Positions 31,271 through 43,805 are shown, counted from the first letter of the stretch. The stretch is 64,000 bases of DNA from Agarophyton chilense (GCA_030374765.1 JARGXX010000099.1:2108001-2172000); one strand, 5' to 3'. Numbers and translations: made by a program. Notes: generated by a model not told the origin, from the letters alone.

Positions 31271-31978
31271 TTCCGGTTGATGTTAATTCTACGAAAGGAG
31301 AGTGTGGTCCACAGAGGCGAATCCATCGGAATCGATTGGGAGCGATGGGTCATAATAGATGGCACTGACTACCGTGTCCGTAGGGCTAGTCGAGTCCTCG
31401 GGAACTGCCTTAGGGGGTATGGAGACTTGATCGTCGACCTGAGGTCGTGGTGCTTCCGTTGGGCCAGGGAGTTGGGACGTTGGTGGTCCGGAGGAACTCG
31501 GAGCTCGTTTCACGCGGTGAATAGACACGGTGTTCTGTAGGCCGTCAATGAGTAACGTGATGGTGTGTTCATTGGCCTTAACGACTTTGTATGCTCCCGT
31601 AGAGCGGGGTAAGAGCTTTCGCGTAGTGTCCTCGAGTTTCTCATTGTCCTTCGGTGGCCGGTTCAGTTAAACCAGGTCTCCTTTCCCAAAGGTCGGTGTG
31701 TTCCAAACGGCTTTGTCGAAATTGGTCTTGTAGCGCCGTTGGGCTTTGGTTGGTACAGTTCTGGCCGATTGGAGAATGCAGTCAATGCGTTGGCGCGAGT
31801 AGCGCTTGGCCTGGGTAGGAGTCCTCCCTCCGGTTATGTCCTGGGGTATAATAGACTACTGAAGGTCAACAGCGATCGGCAGAGGCAATCTCGTTATCGT
31901 TAAGTCGAACGGTGTTATCCCCATGGAAGCGGGCACCTGCATGTTTTAGGCATAAACCAGTGGCTCAACGTAGTCTTC

Positions 31979-32614
31979 TCAGTCCAATTGGTGCTCCAAA
32001 ACGTAGTGCGCCAATCGGTGCAGAAGGGTGTGGTTGAAGTGTTCGGCTTGGCCATTGGGTTGCGGGTGGTACGCCGTGGTTGTCTCATGTTTGATACCTA
32101 AGGTAGCACAGACATGCGAGAAGAATTGGGATACAAACTGGCTGCCGTTATCCGTAAGGAGGTAGAGCAGCATGCCATATGGATACACCCAGTGGGGCAA
32201 GAAGGCCGTGGCGACATCTGTGGCCGTTGTCTTTCTTAGGGGTAGGGCTCTGGTAAGTTTGGTAAACCTATCGGTTATTACCAAAACAAACCGTTTCCCA
32301 TGAGATGACTTAGGCAAAGGCCTAAATATATCCATTGCGACAAATTCCATTGGACATGCGGCAGGGAAGAGCTTCAGTTAGGCCTAATGGTTGGCGCGAG
32401 ACCCTCGGATCTGTCCGCACAATGCACAGTTCCGTGCGGTTTGCCATAGGTCCTGCGCCAGTAGTGGACAGTAGAAGAACTTCCTCAGGGTCTGGTACAT
32501 TCACCGGCCTCTAGGGTGACCAGCCAAGCGCTGGAAATGGGCAAGGTGTAGGGACCACGCCCTTAGCGAAGTTGGTATTACCCGTTCGAGTGCGCCATCG
32601 AGCGGTGAGCGGCG
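31979..32614 (-). pseudogene. Element Q integrase
   Basis: The zinc-binding region (HLAHFQRLAGHPRG ... NCALCGQ) is followed by the core at 31979-32350: MEFVAMDIFRPLP with the first Asp, LLTDNGSQFVSQFF with the second Asp, and YHPQPNGQAEHFN with the Glu. All three catalytic acids are present. Stops between the RT frame and the core break the polyprotein, and the GPY-type tail is poorly preserved. Confidence 0.8.
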
Positions 32615-34666
32615 TCATAGTAATCGAAATCGGTCATATGCGAATTGGCATCCTGGGGTTCCTACCGGTTCGGCTGTTTCCTTGCAGTATTTGTCTTCGA
32701 CCTGCGCCTGTAGGAGTTCCTCAATAGTTATAGGAAGGAGTTCTTCTTCCTCCGGGGCTACCGCATTAACCTTGGGTGGTGCCGAATTGGGCTGTACTGT
32801 CTCCCGGTTCAATAGGTATACTTCGTTTTCCTTTACCTCAGGATCCTCCGACTGCACCTTACCCATAAGGTCTTCTGTTTCCGTATAGTCCTGTCGTCCA
32901 TCGTCTGTAAAGGGGGTGAGGATTAAGTCGTGCAATGGAGTGTCATCAGTTCCGTCGGTAATGATTCGCGACAGGGCATCTGCTGCCTGGTGCTTGATGC
33001 CTGGCCTATAGGTTATCTCGTAGTCATATTCTGACAGCCTGAGGCGCCACCTAGCGAGGCGACTCGATGCATCGGTTATATTGAGTAACCAGCGGAGTGA
33101 ATCATGGTCTGTCCTAATAGCAAACCTGGTTCCCTCGAGGTACGGACGGAGTGTCAATACGGACCATACGGTTGCTAGACATTCTTTTTCGGTAGTACTG
33201 TAGTTTCGCTCCGCGCTGGTGAGCGTTCTGCTCCAGTATCCAATAGGTCGATAGTTTTTCGGTGACTCCTGTTCCTGTTGCAGTGAAAAATCCACTTGGA
33301 CATCAGAGGCATCTGTATCCAGGTCAAAAGGCCTATTGGGCTTTGGTAATGCCAATATAGGTGGGTTCGGCAATTTGTCATTTAGGGTCCGAAAAGCCTC
33401 GTACTGGTCGTCGGTAAGGGCTTCGAACTCCGAAGGTGTTCCCTTCTTCAGCATCGCGTTGTGAGGGGCCGAGATCTTGGCAAACCCTTGGACGAAACGT
33501 CGGTAAACGATGCACAGGCACGCGAAGGATCTTAGTTCCGTGTGAGTCCTAGGAGGCTGAGCCTGGCGAATCGCATTTGCGGTCCCTGTGGCCACCTTTA
33601 GTTTTTCTGGGAGGACAGAGTGACCGAGATAGTCCACTGAGGCCTGCAAGAAAGCGCATTTACGGAGTTTCAGTCTTACTCCAGCGTCATGTAGGATTGT
33701 TACCACCTTCTTCATCTGGAGAAAGTGTTCCTTTAAGGTCCGTGAGAAGAATAGAACGTCATTAAAATAGACCAGGGCGATCTTCAATTTTACTCTGGAC
33801 AGTTTAATGTCCATTAACCATTGGAAAGTGGCTGGTGCACTCTTCAAACTAAAGAGCATGCGAGTAAATCTGCACAGACCTTCATGGATGGTAAAGGTGT
33901 TCAGCGCTCTCGCATCGTCAGGCAAAAGGATTTTCCATTATCCGGACTTAGCGTCCAGTGTGGTAAATTCGACAGCTTTTCCTAAGGAGTCCAGACATTC
34001 ATCCATGCGGGGTATCGGGTATGAGTCCCTCTTGGTTACTGCGTTCAGCTTCCTGTAGTCGACACAGAACCCGACGGAGCCATTTTTCTTCGCCACGAGG
34101 ACAAGGGGACTCGGCCATTCCGATGAGTTCGGAGGCGCCGGCTCTCTGACTTGAGCTTTGCGCATCTTGTCCATCTGGTCGGCGACAATTTCCCAAACTT
34201 TAAAGCCGGTACCGTATGGGTACTGGAACTGTCGTCTAGCATCGTTCTGAAGGTCAATGCGGTTCTGAGTGGCTCTTATTGTGCCCAATCTACCTGAAGA
34301 CATGGCCTGGTATTCTCTGAGGAGATCAAGTACCTGGGGCCTATCGGATTCGAATTCTGCGCAGGTGGCGACCGTCCCCCTCCAAGACTCGACGTCCTCT
34401 TCAGAAGTTGTAGTCGCAAGGTTATCCATTTTGGCCTCCGTAATGACCACGGGTGCGGGTAGAGTGATACCAATCACTGTATCTTTAGGTAACCGCTCCG
34501 GGTTTTCTCGGAAGTTGCTGATTGTGACCAAAAAGGACCTGTTGGGGTGGATGTCCATTACTCCATTGGCCATCAAGGTAAGGTGCTTCAGAACCGTTTT
34601 CGGGTGGTTCTGAATCGTTACGAGACCTGAGGACTGGGAATGGACGGATACAGCGATCTGGGTCAT
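32615..34666 (-). pseudogene. Element Q reverse transcriptase and RNase H
   Basis: 33938-34666 covers the RT fingers (WPSPLVLVAKKNGSVGFCVD, YRKLNAV). A stop and short break near 33930 precede 32615-33925, which has MLFSLKSAPATFQ, LVYFNDVLFFSRT, VDYLGH and RNase H (DLDTDASDVQVDF; LRWLLNI; ADALSR). The active site reads YFND where YxDD is expected, so the first catalytic Asp is lost. The 436-codon second frame is long for a dead copy. Confidence 0.85.
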
Positions 34667-34699
34667 CGGGAGTATCGTTATGGGCTTTGACAGGCGAAC

Positions 34700-35089
34700 C
34701 TAATTGGACTTCGTGTTTTCGGAAACAATCGCTCGTTTGCATTTAGCTTTCGGCCCTGGGGCGAAAAGAGTTATGAAGATAGAAGGTACGCGGTAGAACG
34801 CGACCTTCCTAAGGCCTGGATAAATGGCCTTGATGTATTGATCGATAAAAGAGGTCCCTAGGACTGCCTCAGCGCCCAAATTAGGACATACAAGGAACCA
34901 CGTGCGGACTTTGAATTGTCCTAATTGGAGGTAAGGTGGTACTATCCCTTTAATGTCCATTGGTCTTCGTGATGCATCGGTAATCATTGGGGTGTTCCTT
35001 GCCTGAACGAAATCTTTCCGACCCAGTGGGAGTAGCTCAGGATGGACCAGGATGGGACCAGCGCCTGTGTCCAATACGGCTGTGGTCAC
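34700..35089 (-). pseudogene. Element Q aspartic protease
   Basis: Contains VLDTGAGPILVHPELL with the catalytic Asp in DTGA, and LGAEAVLGTSFIDQYI, the second half of the retropepsin fold. It would cut the gag-pol polyprotein. It is joined to RT by a stop at the 34700 end. Confidence 0.8.
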
Positions 35090-35672
35090 TGGACAGTTGT
35101 TGGAACGAAGTCCTGAGGTTAATTAAACTTTAAAATTCTCTTTCCTGAGGATACAGACGGGGTCCTTACTGTGTTCCAAGTGTGGTTCATTCTGAGTGGT
35201 CCATTGTGGGTGGTTTGTATTGAGAGGTAACGAGCTTTTTGGCTCATGACCGTCGGATTGGTTGAGGCAGGGGCTTGAAGAAGGAGGATCTGCCTCGATT
35301 CGTCCCTCTTGGAGTTTTCCGATGGGGTTTCCGTTTCTTCCTGAGGATAGGATTCTTCCACGGGGTCGTCCGTACGATTTACAATGGCGTGGGCCTGTTG
35401 GGCTTTGATCGGAGTATCCGGAGGTGTGGGATAGCGTGAGCTTACAGGGGTCCCTGTGGTTTGTTGCTGTGCTCTGTTATACATTCCTTCGTATCACAGC
35501 ACCCGGTAATTCTCTTACCTTAGGGCTAGGAGGTTCTTTTGGTGCGTCCTCAGGCAGATACCTCGTGCAATCACAAGGTAGGGCCATGGAAAGGCAGAGG
35601 AAGCAAGCTCTTGGCGCGCGAAAAAAAACGTCCTTGCGGGGCGGAAAGGGAGAATAGTTGGGGGTGAGGTGG

Positions 35673-37523
35673 TTAAGTGGTCGCGGTAGTTCCCTGGGAG
35701 GTATATGATGGGGGCCCAGATGGAGGAGCACTGAAATTGATCGCGAGGAAATCTCCCGAATTGGCATAATGGATTGATGATTCCATGTCCGATTCCGTAG
35801 AGCTGGCCGGATGGGCTTGGTGGGGTTTATGCAATGTAGTTGCGTGTCCTCTGGTTATATCAGCGTTGCGCCTGGAGGTCCTGTAGCTTTTTCCGTAACC
35901 CTCGGCGTAGGTAAAGAGCCTTCGGAAGGAGTATTGCGGGCTTTCCGTGTGGTAATTGCGCACATGTGTCCGAATGGCAGGGAGCAATCCCGTGATTAAG
36001 TGACGTTTGAGCCGTCCTTTAAAGAACACATTTTCAAATCGGTAAGCCTTCTTCCATAGGTCGTCTGCGAAAGCCAATTTGGTCATGTTAGAGCTCTGAC
36101 TAAAAGAGATGACTACCTGCTGGGCATCCATTATGACATCATCCGTGGCGTAGGTTTCCAAGAGGTAATGAACAACCTAGGGGTATGACCTAAGGAGCTC
36201 ACGGTCTTGAGCATCCAAGAGGTCAGCTGTGCCAGATATCTTAGAAAGCACTCGGTCATGCGCCTCTCCTTTAAGGAAGAATTGGAAAAGGTACAGAGCG
36301 GTGCCCTCGTGGACACCGTTTTGATCGCAGGCCGTACGGAACAAACTGAGAAACCTAAGGAAAGCAATGGGATCGGAACCCGAGAACTTGTCCGTAATGG
36401 TTAGTTACACCCGTTTGGTCCATTTGGTGATCCTGCCAGCCACCGAACCAGAATATTTCGCGGACCTGTCGGCCAGCCGGTAGTTCCAGGAGTCTAGAAC
36501 CTTAAGGAAAAGTTCTTTGGTGGTTCTCAGTGGTCTGAGGCCTCGAACGGCAACCTCATCCACTTCCGAGTCAGTGGTTTCGGTTGAGGCCAGTTCGGGA
36601 TCACTCGTGTTTGAATGGTCTCTTCTTTTGCTTCTTTTGTTCTTCTTTCTCCTGCGGACACTCCTTTTCTTTCCAGCTGAAAAGGGACCTAAACGATCGA
36701 TCTCTCTATCAGATACGATGGAGCCCTGAGGTCGCTGTACCCCATATTATCCGCCAGGTGGGGCAAGTGGTCTCTGTTCTAGACGCGGAGCTTTTCTTCT
36801 GCTCCTCGCTTGTCCCTCCCTTGGATTTTCCTGGTTGTCAACTTCTCTCTCATCTAGACGCAGAGATTCTCTTCTGCTCCGAGATTGTCCAACCATGGGG
36901 TTTTCCTGATGGTATTCCCGGGGAGGGGCGGATAATCCCGCCTCTTCTGGGGGTTCGGTAGGGGGTTGCCATATGAAGACGGGATGGTTTATATGTGGTT
37001 AAGTGGTCCTCGGGACTAAATTCCCTCCCTGGATGGTGACTGCTCCTTGAATGGCGTGAAGGAGGGAGTCTATGAATAACTCAGACTCCATTACCTTAGG
37101 GACGATTCGAATGATGAGGTAATCCGTATGGTCAGCGATCGCCGTTGCGAGTCGCACGTCCATAATGGAATCCACATGGGCTGAGCAGAGCTCACGGAGA
37201 CGGGGCCAGAGAAGGTCGGCAAGCCCTGCGGGCATATTTTCTCTAATTCCTTTGGTCTGATGGGCTTCTCTTTGACGTGTCCCTGGCCTAGAGGTGGCCC
37301 TGGTGAGGCGTTCTCGTAAACGCGCTGCCACCGTGGGTTCTCCGTGAATCCTTTCAGGGTTATTTAGGGGGGTCAGTACTTCTTGCGGCTGCCTCCTCGT
37401 GCTCCTGCGGTCGCGAGCTGTATCAACCTGAGGTTCAGGCGACATCGCCGGCGTTTTACTCCCCCTTATTTTTTCCGTAGGAGTCCAATGGTCTGGTTGG
37501 TTGGGTGTATTTCCTGCATCCAT
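35673..37523 (-). pseudogene. Element Q gag
   Basis: A probable start at ATG 37523 (MDAGNTPNQPDHWTP) leads to an N-terminal region to 36999. Broken frames follow, including a capsid segment with FLRFLSLFRTACDQNGV-like sequence near 36300, then the 35673-36161 frame (SSNMTKLAFADDLWKKAYRF). No CCHC zinc knuckle is visible, unlike element P. Several frameshifts make it non-functional. Confidence 0.65.
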
Positions 37524-37626
37524 AATGGCAGTTGCTTCTGTAATTCTGGTCCGTCGGGGAATTAAACCAAAGATTAGAATCCGGATAATTCTTCGTTCCA
37601 GTGGTCCGTTCAATTATTGCAAAAGG

Positions 37627-37643
37627 TCCTGATTCGGGAGACC
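37627..37643 (-). promoter_or_regulatory. Element Q primer binding site
   Basis: On the minus strand the 5' LTR is followed after a few bases by TGGTCTCCCGAATCAGG. It shares TGGTCTCCCGA with element P, so both elements probably used the same primer tRNA (candidate tRNA-Tyr). Confidence 0.7.
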
Positions 37644-37646
37644 AAA

Positions 37647-38093
37647 ACGTAACCTGATGACTGTTGGGTCAGCGTACGGGTCTCAACAGGTGGTAGTTTG
37701 GTAGAGCGGGTCCTAAGGTTCTAATCGTTGACGGCGGCACTACCAGAGTACTTGGTGCAATGGGCTAGCGTTTACTGCGTAGTCCTACAGGTTGGAGCTA
37801 CGGAAACGATGGCTTGAAGACCCAAGGGTGGAACTAATATAACAAAGGGGGTTATTTAGTATCCTAACGGTGCCCACAGTACTATAAGGGAGAAGCGTCA
37901 CTCGAGCCCAGTAAAAAGTACTGGCGAGGCGTTGAGATCTCCCTGGCACTGTAATGCTAATCTATTATACTAATTAAAATAAATTAATAATCAGCATGAG
38001 TCCACCTGAGGTCGACTCGTCCACGTGTCATCTGCAAGCTCCTTCAGGGCCCGGCAGCTTACAGGGCTCAACCGTTGTCTTCGCTCCTTCACA
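37647..38093 (-). repeat. Element Q 5' LTR
   Basis: Homologous to 28020-28465. The terminal TG on the plus strand reads CG here. It is followed by the AAGAG duplication (38094-38098). It carries the same CCAGTAAAAAGTACTGG hairpin. Confidence 0.9.
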
Positions 38094-38098
38094 AAGAG

Positions 38099-38475
38099 TG
38101 ACCGCAGCTTATCTCGCTCATGCGACAAACGCAATGCGTACAACCCGTCCCGGATGAAGGGACACACAACCACACCCACGAGCGGACGTGAATGTTCGCC
38201 CGTCGTTTAATGCGTTGAGTGCACCTATCTGTCATCTCTGTTACCGACTCGGTCATATCGCACCACGTTTCACGTTGACCTTGAAAGGGATGCCGTTTGT
38301 TGTCACTCAGTACGAGTCTATATCGCCTGCGGATCAAGCTCGGGTTCGGAATTGGTCGTATCTTCGAGCCAAAGCTAATTCTGGTCCGTCGACAGTCATA
38401 CCGCGTCCGGTAGTCGAAACGTCGAACGCTAGTCAGCAGACCCAGAACATCGTACCCAGCAATAGAAATCCGTAA
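38099..38475 (+). pseudogene. Element P gag, nucleocapsid part
   Basis: Continues P gag after the Q insertion in the same frame. It contains one CCHC zinc knuckle, CHLCYRLGHIAPRF-like, in which the fourth ligand position is not Cys. A TGA lies just before it (near 38157). It ends at 38475. Confidence 0.65.
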
Positions 38476-38696
38476 GTTTTCCCGGATGGGGGTCGACCGC
38501 GTGTTGCGGAAGCTTTGAACCCGAAAAACTGGACATGGGAGTCTCCCCTGATGGAGGGGCGTCTTCCAAGTTGATGTTGAAGACACCCGAGGCGTCACCG
38601 CCTCGCTCCCCAATCACAATTTTTACCAGGAATACGGCTAAAACCGACGTTGACTAGGAACACCTAGCTGTTTTTCGTCGTCCGTGGATACGGTTT

Positions 38697-39245
38697 ATGA
38701 ATCCGCGTACTCCGGATAGAGTCCTTGTGATGCCCAAGCGTAACTACAAAGTGTATGCAGACCTTGCCCTATCACACCAGTTCATGGTTAGACAGATATC
38801 TGTTTTGGATATAGGAGCCGCGCCAAACTTGATCAATGCTGATATCATACCGTCGACACTTCGGAATAATATTTTCTATGGTCCAGGAATGGATATCGCC
38901 GACGCGAATAATAATCCACTCCATACGATTCGAAAAATATCTCTCGCAGTGCGATTGGGTACGTCTTTGGTTCAGTTAAACTTTATAGTCTGCGACTTTC
39001 TCGCTGAATCCGTGATACTGGGTTGTGGTTTTTGTGATCGATTTGTTGAAGAAATTCGTTCCAGAACGAGAACCGTCATGGTGGATGACGGATCCATGAT
39101 TCCTATCGTAAGGAAACCGCTGAAGCGGCCAACACAAAAGAAATTTCCGTTACCGGTTGCCCAGGAATCTCCTGACAAGGATCCCCGCTCAACGCGTCTC
39201 AAGGTGGCGAAATCCATTACGGTGCCCCCGGAATCACAAGTATAG
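38697..39245 (+). pseudogene. Element P protease region
   Basis: Contains SVLDIGAAPNLI, a retropepsin active site with Thr changed to Ile (DTGA to DIGA), and LAESVILGCGFCDRFVEE. It is in the same frame as RT, RNase H and the start of the integrase, and ends at a TAG (39243-39245). The Asp is kept, but Thr is nearly invariant in active enzymes. Confidence 0.7.
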
Positions 39246-39407
39246 GATACAGTGACATCCCAACAACATGGGCTACATATTGTGCAACCCTTTGCCTCTT
39301 TGTATACCAAGCATCACCTCGCTCTGGCAAATGGTCTGGCTCTAATCGAATCCGATACTCCTTTCAAGGTTCTCGTGGCCAACTTCGGTAAAACCAATCA
39401 ATGGTAA

Positions 39408-41234
39408 ATGAAGACTCAAATACTGGGCTCAGTACTCCCAAACCCGACCGCTATCGTTCCGACGAAGATACCGGTTACCGATGCTCTCGCAGTCCTCGAA
39501 CCTAAGGAGGGGGAGGAGAATGATGATGTTGACACCGCACGTGTAGAGCCCGAGTGCCAATATTCGGATACACAACCGACACAACCGAAAGGGTTGGAAC
39601 AGAAGGCTTCGCTGCCTGGTACAGATGATGTTGATCCTATGAAGGAGTTCGAAAATTTAGATCTGGAGTGTGTCCCAAAAGCTCATCGTAGGAAGTTAAG
39701 AGAAATTTTTAAGGAATTTACCCCTATTTGGGACGGTTCCCTTGGAACCATAGGAATCACGGAACACCGTATTGACTTGCTTCAAAACAATCGACCGATC
39801 GCTCAGCACCCTTACAGGGCTGGACCGAAGGCTTGGAAAGAAGAGAAGACTCAGGTTTAGAAGATGTTACGCGCAGGCGTTATAGAACCAACTCAGTCGC
39901 CTTGGGCGTCATCTGTTGTCTTAGCTCCGAAAGCGGATGGATTGTGGCGATTTTGTAATGATTATCGAGGCTTGAATGCAGTTACAGTGAAAGATATATA
40001 CCCGATCTCTCAGATGGATGAATATATCGATTCGCTTGGACACGCGACTGTGTTCACCGCCCTTGATGCGAATTGGGGTTATTGCCAAGTTTCTGTTCCA
40101 AAGGAGGATCGTGGTGAAACGGCTTTTGTCTACCATAAAGGCTTGTAATGGTTCAACCGAATGCCTTTTGGCTTAGCGATTGCCCCTGCAACGTTTCAAC
40201 GTGCGATAGATATCCTATCAGCCCTCTTTAAGTGGAAAATCACTTTGGTATATTTGGACGATATCATCGTATTCTCCGACAACATGGACGAGCATCTCTT
40301 CCATGTTATGGATGTTATGAGGACACTGCACGACGCAAGCATCACAATAAAGCTGAGGAAGTGTAAGCTCTTCACCGACTCGGTCAAATATCTTGGACAT
40401 ATTATTCGACCTGGACGGCTATCAATTGATGAAATTCGTGTCAAGTCCTTGAAGGAAGCGAAATACCCGACGAATCAAACGGAACTCTGATCATTTCTTG
40501 GCTTGTTTCATGTGTATCGCAAGTTGGTTCCGAACTTCACTGAGGTTTCGACTCCTCTAAATGAGCCCCTTCGGAAAGGAAGACCATTTGAACTGGATCC
40601 ATTCGGAGACGCACAAGCGTCTGCTTTCAATTCCCTTGTAGAAGTTGTGACGTCTCCTCCAATATTAGCGCTTCCAACCCTTGGGCTTTCGTTTGAAGTT
40701 GATACGGATGCGAGCAAAGACCAAGTTTGTTGTACACTATTTCAGACCTCTACAGAAGGTGAACGAAATCCAATAGGATACTGGTACCGTGGTCTGAAAG
40801 TTTATGAACGTAATTTCTCGGACTCAGAGAAAGTGTGTCTCGCGGTCGTTTGGGCACAAACGACGCTCCGACCATATCTTATGGGTAACCATTTCAAGGT
40901 AAACACTGACCACTCAGCCCTCCGTTGGCTTATGGATAGAACAGAACCATCGGTACGCCTCATGCGTTGGCGCCTCCGATTGGCGGGGTTTGATATCGAT
41001 ATTCTTTACAAGAAGGGTACTCTGAACACGAAAGCAGATGCGTTATCCCGCTTGGAAATCTCTGCGGAGACAGATCCTATCGACGATCTCGAGATTCCCT
41101 GCTTTGCAGTAGGAGAAGCTGACGGCAGCGCCGAAATGAAATTGGATGACTTGTGTGACGATATACTGGATGCCGAACCTTCGGAGCCCCTGAGGAATTC
41201 ATTCGTACCAATAACTCTTGGAGAGATGATCTGA
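39408..41234 (+). pseudogene. Element P reverse transcriptase and RNase H
   Basis: One reading frame is cut by stops at 39858-39860 (TAG), 40146-40148 (TAA), 40488-40490 (TGA) and 41232-41234 (TGA). RT motifs are SPWASSVVLAPKADG, WRFCNDYRGLNAV, RMPFGLAIAPATFQ and LVYLDDIIVFSD, with both catalytic Asp kept. RNase H has EVDTDASKDQ and NTDHSALRWLMD, ending ADALSRLE. Several stops sit where the family has Arg (LRSFLG) or Trp, so C-to-T or G-to-A changes explain them. Confidence 0.87.
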
Positions 41235-41243
41235 GAACATCAA

Positions 41244-42595
41244 ATGGATCCTTTCTGTACACAGATCCGTTCTCGTCTCAATGGAGGAGCCATAATTCAC
41301 TTTGGGATAGATGACCAGAGATATCTGGCTCGAAATGTCGAATCTAACCACCAAATTGTGGTTCCCCATTCCTTACAGCAAAGGGTACTCCATCTTTCAC
41401 ACTACTCGAAGTTGAGTTCTTATACTGGAGGAAGAAAATTGTACTTGACCCTTAGAAGAGATTTCTACTGGCCTGCCATGTCTTTTGACTGTTATGCAGT
41501 ACACTATTTTTGCACGAAGTGCACGAAAAATGACGTGAAGTTACGCAAACACTCGAAGAAGTTGAAGCTATTTCCCGCACGAGCGCCCTTGGAATTTGTG
41601 GCTATCGACCTTCTAGGTGAACTAATCAGGACTCCTCGAGTAAATCGATATCTGTTGGTCATGACAGACCGCTTTTCAAAGCTCGTCAGGACAGTACCGC
41701 TTAAATGGATTACACTTTATACTGTGGCACAGGCCTTTGTAACTCACTGGATATTCGTCTACGGTCCCCCGTACATCTTATCTCAGATAATGGCTCACAG
41801 TTTACGTCAAAGTTCTTCCAAGAGGTGTGTGGAATACTCGAAATAAGGAACCTGTTTACTGCAACCTACCATCCGCAAACGAATGGTCAGGTAGAACGGT
41901 TTAATCGTACATTGCTGAACGCGTTACGATCCCATGTCGAGGATCACCCCAAGCAATGAGATTTGTACACCGACGCGGTAACGTTTGCGTATAACACCCA
42001 GGTGCATCGGGTTACTTCACTGTCACCATTTGAGTTAGTATTATCACGCACCCCATCACCAGTGGCTATTCAGACCCAACCAACGCTCTCCGCGTTGCCC
42101 TCACCGAAGTTTTATCAAGAATCCTGGAAGGAATGGTTGAAAACAATGGTCCCAATTCCCCAGAAAGCAATGGACAAGGCCCAAGCTGCTTAAAAGCGTA
42201 ATTTCGGTGATCGAATCCGCAAGCCTCTACCTCAAATAGCGGTTAACGATTTCGTATTCGTACGTAAGAACTACTACAATCCCGAAAAGTACAAACGGCA
42301 CAAACTCTCACTGATTGCTAACGGACCTTACCGAGTCATCTCAATCGATGAGATCACAGTTGTATTGGAAGTTGACAAACGGCACAAACAATTTTCTCTT
42401 GATAGAGGGACCAGAGCCCCGCCGTTAACAACGGAACTCGTACTACAACCTACTTCATTCCCCGGTACTGGGCAATCCTCAATGGACAGTTCGCCTTCGC
42501 GACGAGAGATTCTCCCGCACACAACCCGCCGCTTGTTTGACCTACCAAAGCGTTTCGAAATCGTCATTACAGGCTCTTCTAAATCAACGAAATGA
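41244..42595 (+). pseudogene. Element P integrase
   Basis: The zinc region (HLSHYSKLSSYTGG ... FCTKC) and first catalytic Asp (LEFVAIDLLGE) are in the 41244-41846 frame. After a frameshift come LISDNGSQFTSKFF and YHPQTNGQVERFNRT with the other two acids (41705-41959). A TGA replaces a Trp at 41957. The tail (VNDFVFVRKNYYNPEKYKRH, then GPYRVI) is the GPY module of chromoviruses. Confidence 0.85.
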
Positions 42596-43485
42596 TCTAG
42601 GATTACCCCGACAATTTTCACTAGGCGAACCTCACGTACTCAGGTAATCACGACTCCGGTGAACACGCCTAAGGAGGGGGAGGCTACAGAAGAAGGTGCT
42701 ACAAATAATTGTCCGGCCATTTCCGGGAGTCCCACCGATGGAGATACAATTACTCGTAAGTTGGCGATAACTGACCACTCCATAGATGGAAACCATGCAC
42801 ATGCACGGAATCGCAGAAGCGTAGAAGAGAAGTGGATCGCCATTGCGAAGAAAGATGAAGGAAGTTCATGAATTGAACCAGGTTGGTACTGCTGCAGAGA
42901 TGAGATAACAGGTATTGTACAACACAACTCTGCGAAACAACTGCGCACTGCACAGTATCACGTCGAGATGTCATGCCACACACGCGTAAGCCGCAAACCG
43001 TCATCAAACGGGTCTCTGACTTGACAATACAGAAAAGATACCCTGGATGGTACTGTACAATACAACCTCGCTGATACACAGTGGCGTGGCATGGCGCATG
43101 TTTATTGCAAGCCAATGAGAGTCGCTATGACCCTCTGGGTGTTCCGCCGCTCTGCACAGGGAGTGTTAAGCACGAGATTCCCCGCCATGAAGTATTTGTC
43201 ACTCGCAAACGATACTCTGCTGTTTTTTGGAGGACACCGCTCATCGGTTTGAAGTCCAATCCCCGCAGACCTATTCTGGATTAACTCGAATTTACGAGAG
43301 CTTCACGAAAAACGAGAAGGTGATCGACTTGGTCGCTTATAGCGAAAGTTACAATTACGCCGTCACCATGGTTCTCAAAGAAGTCGCGAGTGATCCGAAC
43401 AAGTTCCGAAGTTGGAATCCCTCACTTGAGGCTCGCTCCAAAAATCTTTTAAGTTCTACAAAGGATCTCTAGACCCGAATACGTC

Positions 43486-43686
43486 ATGAAAACGGAAAAA
43501 CCTAAGGTATACCCACAAAAGTTTGTGGTGGATCACGTTGTTCGTCACGAAATCACTCCAACTGGAGACTACCGTTATCAAATCCGATGGAATGGATGCA
43601 ATCCTGCCGAGGACACTTGGGAACCTGTTGCACACTTACCAAGGTCCAAAATTATATCTTATCACCGAAGAACCGGTACACTGTGA
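43486..43686 (+). pseudogene. Element P chromodomain
   Basis: Contains FVVDHVVRHEITPTGDYRYQ, then IRWNGCNPAEDTWEPVAHLP. It keeps the aromatic and W-E-P positions of chromodomains. It would direct integration to marked chromatin. It lies almost 900 bp after the integrase tail, with broken sequence between, probably a decayed linker. Confidence 0.8.
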
Positions 43687-43734
43687 CCTCCAAACTTGGA
43701 TTGTGCCCAAGTTGGGAAAACCTAAACTGTAATG

Positions 43735-43805
43735 AAGTTGAAGAAGTCGAAGAAGTCGAGAAGTCGAAGAATTTGAGAAGTCGAGAAGTCGAAGAAGTCA
43801 AGAAA
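43735..43805. repeat. Degenerate GAAGTCGA tandem repeat
   Basis: Repeats of GAAGTCGA and GAGAAGTC run for about 70 bp directly after the chromodomain of element P. Confidence 0.7.

Larger units (their letters stand above)
28020..38093 (-). mobile_element. Ty3/gypsy chromovirus Q, complete, nested in element P
   Basis: 10,074 bp are bounded by 446/447-bp LTRs and an exact 5-bp target duplication AAGAG (28015-28019 and 38094-38098). The order on the minus strand from the right is 5' LTR, PBS, gag, protease, RT, RNase H, integrase, chromodomain, an antisense frame, PPT (28468-28478) and 3' LTR. The LTRs are very similar (a few percent different by eye). Stops and frameshifts interrupt several domains, so this copy is inactive though younger than P. 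Confidence 0.92.
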
